NCBI GenBank assembly: GCA_030431635.1
Contig: JAUIIL010000004.1
Coordinates: 353,829-417,828 of the forward strand
DNA from: Bacteriovoracia bacterium
Lineage (GTDB): Bacteria > Bdellovibrionota > Bacteriovoracia > Bacteriovoracales > Bacteriovoracaceae
DNA: 64,000 nt
Direction of reading: 5' to 3'
Shown: one piece after another, positions 63,474 through 64,000 of the stretch
How the letters are laid out: each line of letters starts with the position of its first letter
Position numbering within the stretch: the first letter of the stretch is position 1
Position numbers and translations under genes: made by a program
The notes under the pieces: model-generated
Told to the model about the DNA's origin: nothing
Database searches by the model: none
Seen by the model: only the letters and a program-made list of their open reading frames with translations

Positions 63474-64000
63474 GTTCAGTTACTCCATTAATGTAAATTC
63501 CCAAAGGATTTGCTTTTGTTTTGCTCTCATCAATAATGTTGAAAGAGAGCTGCGCAACTGTCGAAATTGGTTGACCATTTAACACAATGACTTTGTAAAA
63601 CGTAACACTGAGTTCACTATCAGTTACAACAGTTCTAATATTCGCGACATACTGGCTAATAGACTGTCCTTCCTGATTTTTATGCATAATCTTACCAAGT
63701 GCTTGAAATAGTTTTTGTCTGTAGCCTTCTGTAATGAATGGACCGATATTTTGAACAATGTTATTGGGATCGAAAACATCCCATTCGTAACGTAACTTAA
63801 CATAGTCTCTTATCAGTTCTTCAAGATCAGAAGTTTCAACGCTCAGTGGTCGCTTTTCAGCTTGGTAAAATGTGCGTTTACCATTTTGAACTGTTACAAC
63901 GATAGGGTTTCCACTTATCAGAATGATGTTTGCTATACCGATAAAAAAACATAATCCTAGAAGAATGTAGGTACAATTTTTATATATCTTGTAATAGCGA
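63460..64000 (-). CDS. VirB8/TraE-like conjugal transfer protein, partial
   Basis: The frame is open from the right edge to a TAG at 63460, giving at least 180 residues; the true start is outside the window (an internal ATG at 63687 is not it). A membrane helix close to the visible N-terminus (TYILLGLCFFIGIANIILI, given in part) is followed by a periplasmic domain with IVVTVQNGKRTFY, EELIRDYVKLRYEWDVFDP (in part) and ISTVAQLSFNI, matching the VirB8/TraE layout. It would be the inner-membrane assembly factor of the transfer channel. The open frame was checked codon by codon. Confidence 0.72.
   Translation of the reverse strand, partial: RYYKIYKNCTYILLGLCFFIGIANIILISGNPIVVTVQNGKRTFYQAEKRPLSVETSDLEELIRDYVKLRYEWDVFDPNNIVQNIGPFITEGYRQKLFQALGKIMHKNQEGQSISQYVANIRTVVTDSELSVTFYKVIVLNGQPISTVAQLSFNIIDESKTKANPLGIYINGVTEHGNN

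Noticed and set aside
63460..63687. A 75-residue protein starting at the ATG at 63687
   Set aside because: The same frame stays open to the right edge and encodes a VirB8-like N-terminal helix and domain, so this ATG is internal.
1..64000. CRISPR array, restriction-modification set, insertion sequences or rRNA
   Set aside because: No regularly spaced repeats, no recognisable Cas, methylase, endonuclease or transposase proteins and no rRNA-like sequence were seen.

Overview
The window is visibly AT-rich, densely coded on both strands, and reads as the chromosome of a Gram-negative bacterium from the Bdellovibrio-like predators (Bdellovibrionota, most like Bacteriovoracaceae). This placement is an inference from the mix of genes: LPS core enzymes, many small secreted proteins of unknown family, outer-membrane barrels, a RicT-type PSP1 protein, and a NamZ-type muramidase. 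No rRNA is present to confirm it. Neighbouring genes often overlap by 1-4 bases, and TTG or GTG starts are common. No gene-free stretch exceeds 300 bases.

Region by region. 1-2.8 kb: a leftward operon of secreted proteins, three of them tandem alpha/beta-hydrolase-like paralogues. 2.9-8.4 kb: a sugar transferase, an atypical PEP carboxylase and asnS. 8.6-11.1 kb: two secreted unknowns. 11.1-18.4 kb, leftward: sbcC-sbcD, ricT, holB, tmk. 18.5-25.9 kb: a secreted unknown, a GYF-domain membrane protein, then rightward sufE-hemB and an LPS core cluster (GT9 heptosyltransferase, Kdo transferase, unknown) and a pilin-like peptide. 25.9-35.3 kb: outer-membrane protein, fatty-acid beta-oxidation pair (thiolase and bifunctional FadJ/FadB type) with a LolC/E-like permease, a lipoprotein and a secreted unknown. 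35.4-41.3 kb: a tandem pair of possible PilZ-like paralogues, a chromosomal tyrosine recombinase, an FAD oxidoreductase and envelope proteins. 41.3-48.2 kb: a CAT-anticodon tRNA beside tilS, then ftsH-folP, a VOC-like protein, and a subtilase without an evident prodomain followed by a membrane-anchored partner. 48.2-55.9 kb: Na+/alanine symporter, FHA protein, DUF1343/NamZ, thyA-folA, envelope proteins and mutM.

55.9 kb to the right edge is the integrase end of an integrative conjugative element (ICE), continuing past the window. All its genes run leftward: VirB8/TraE-like (cut by the edge), VirB9/TraK-like and VirB10/TraB-like transfer proteins, an FtsK-type DNA-pumping ATPase, a replication-relaxation-like protein, a glycine-zipper lipoprotein, a ribbon-helix-helix-like protein, a 41-residue peptide, a Mom-like GNAT protein that may modify adenine in DNA, an excisionase-like HTH protein and a tyrosine integrase next to mutM. 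The Mom-like gene in a conjugative element and a cluster of TGATAAG boxes at 59464-59505 are the most interesting signals. Also notable are an altered active-site loop in the PEP carboxylase, stepwise loss of the nucleophile elbow among the tandem hydrolases, and an identical 20-base palindromic repeat in two divergent promoter regions.
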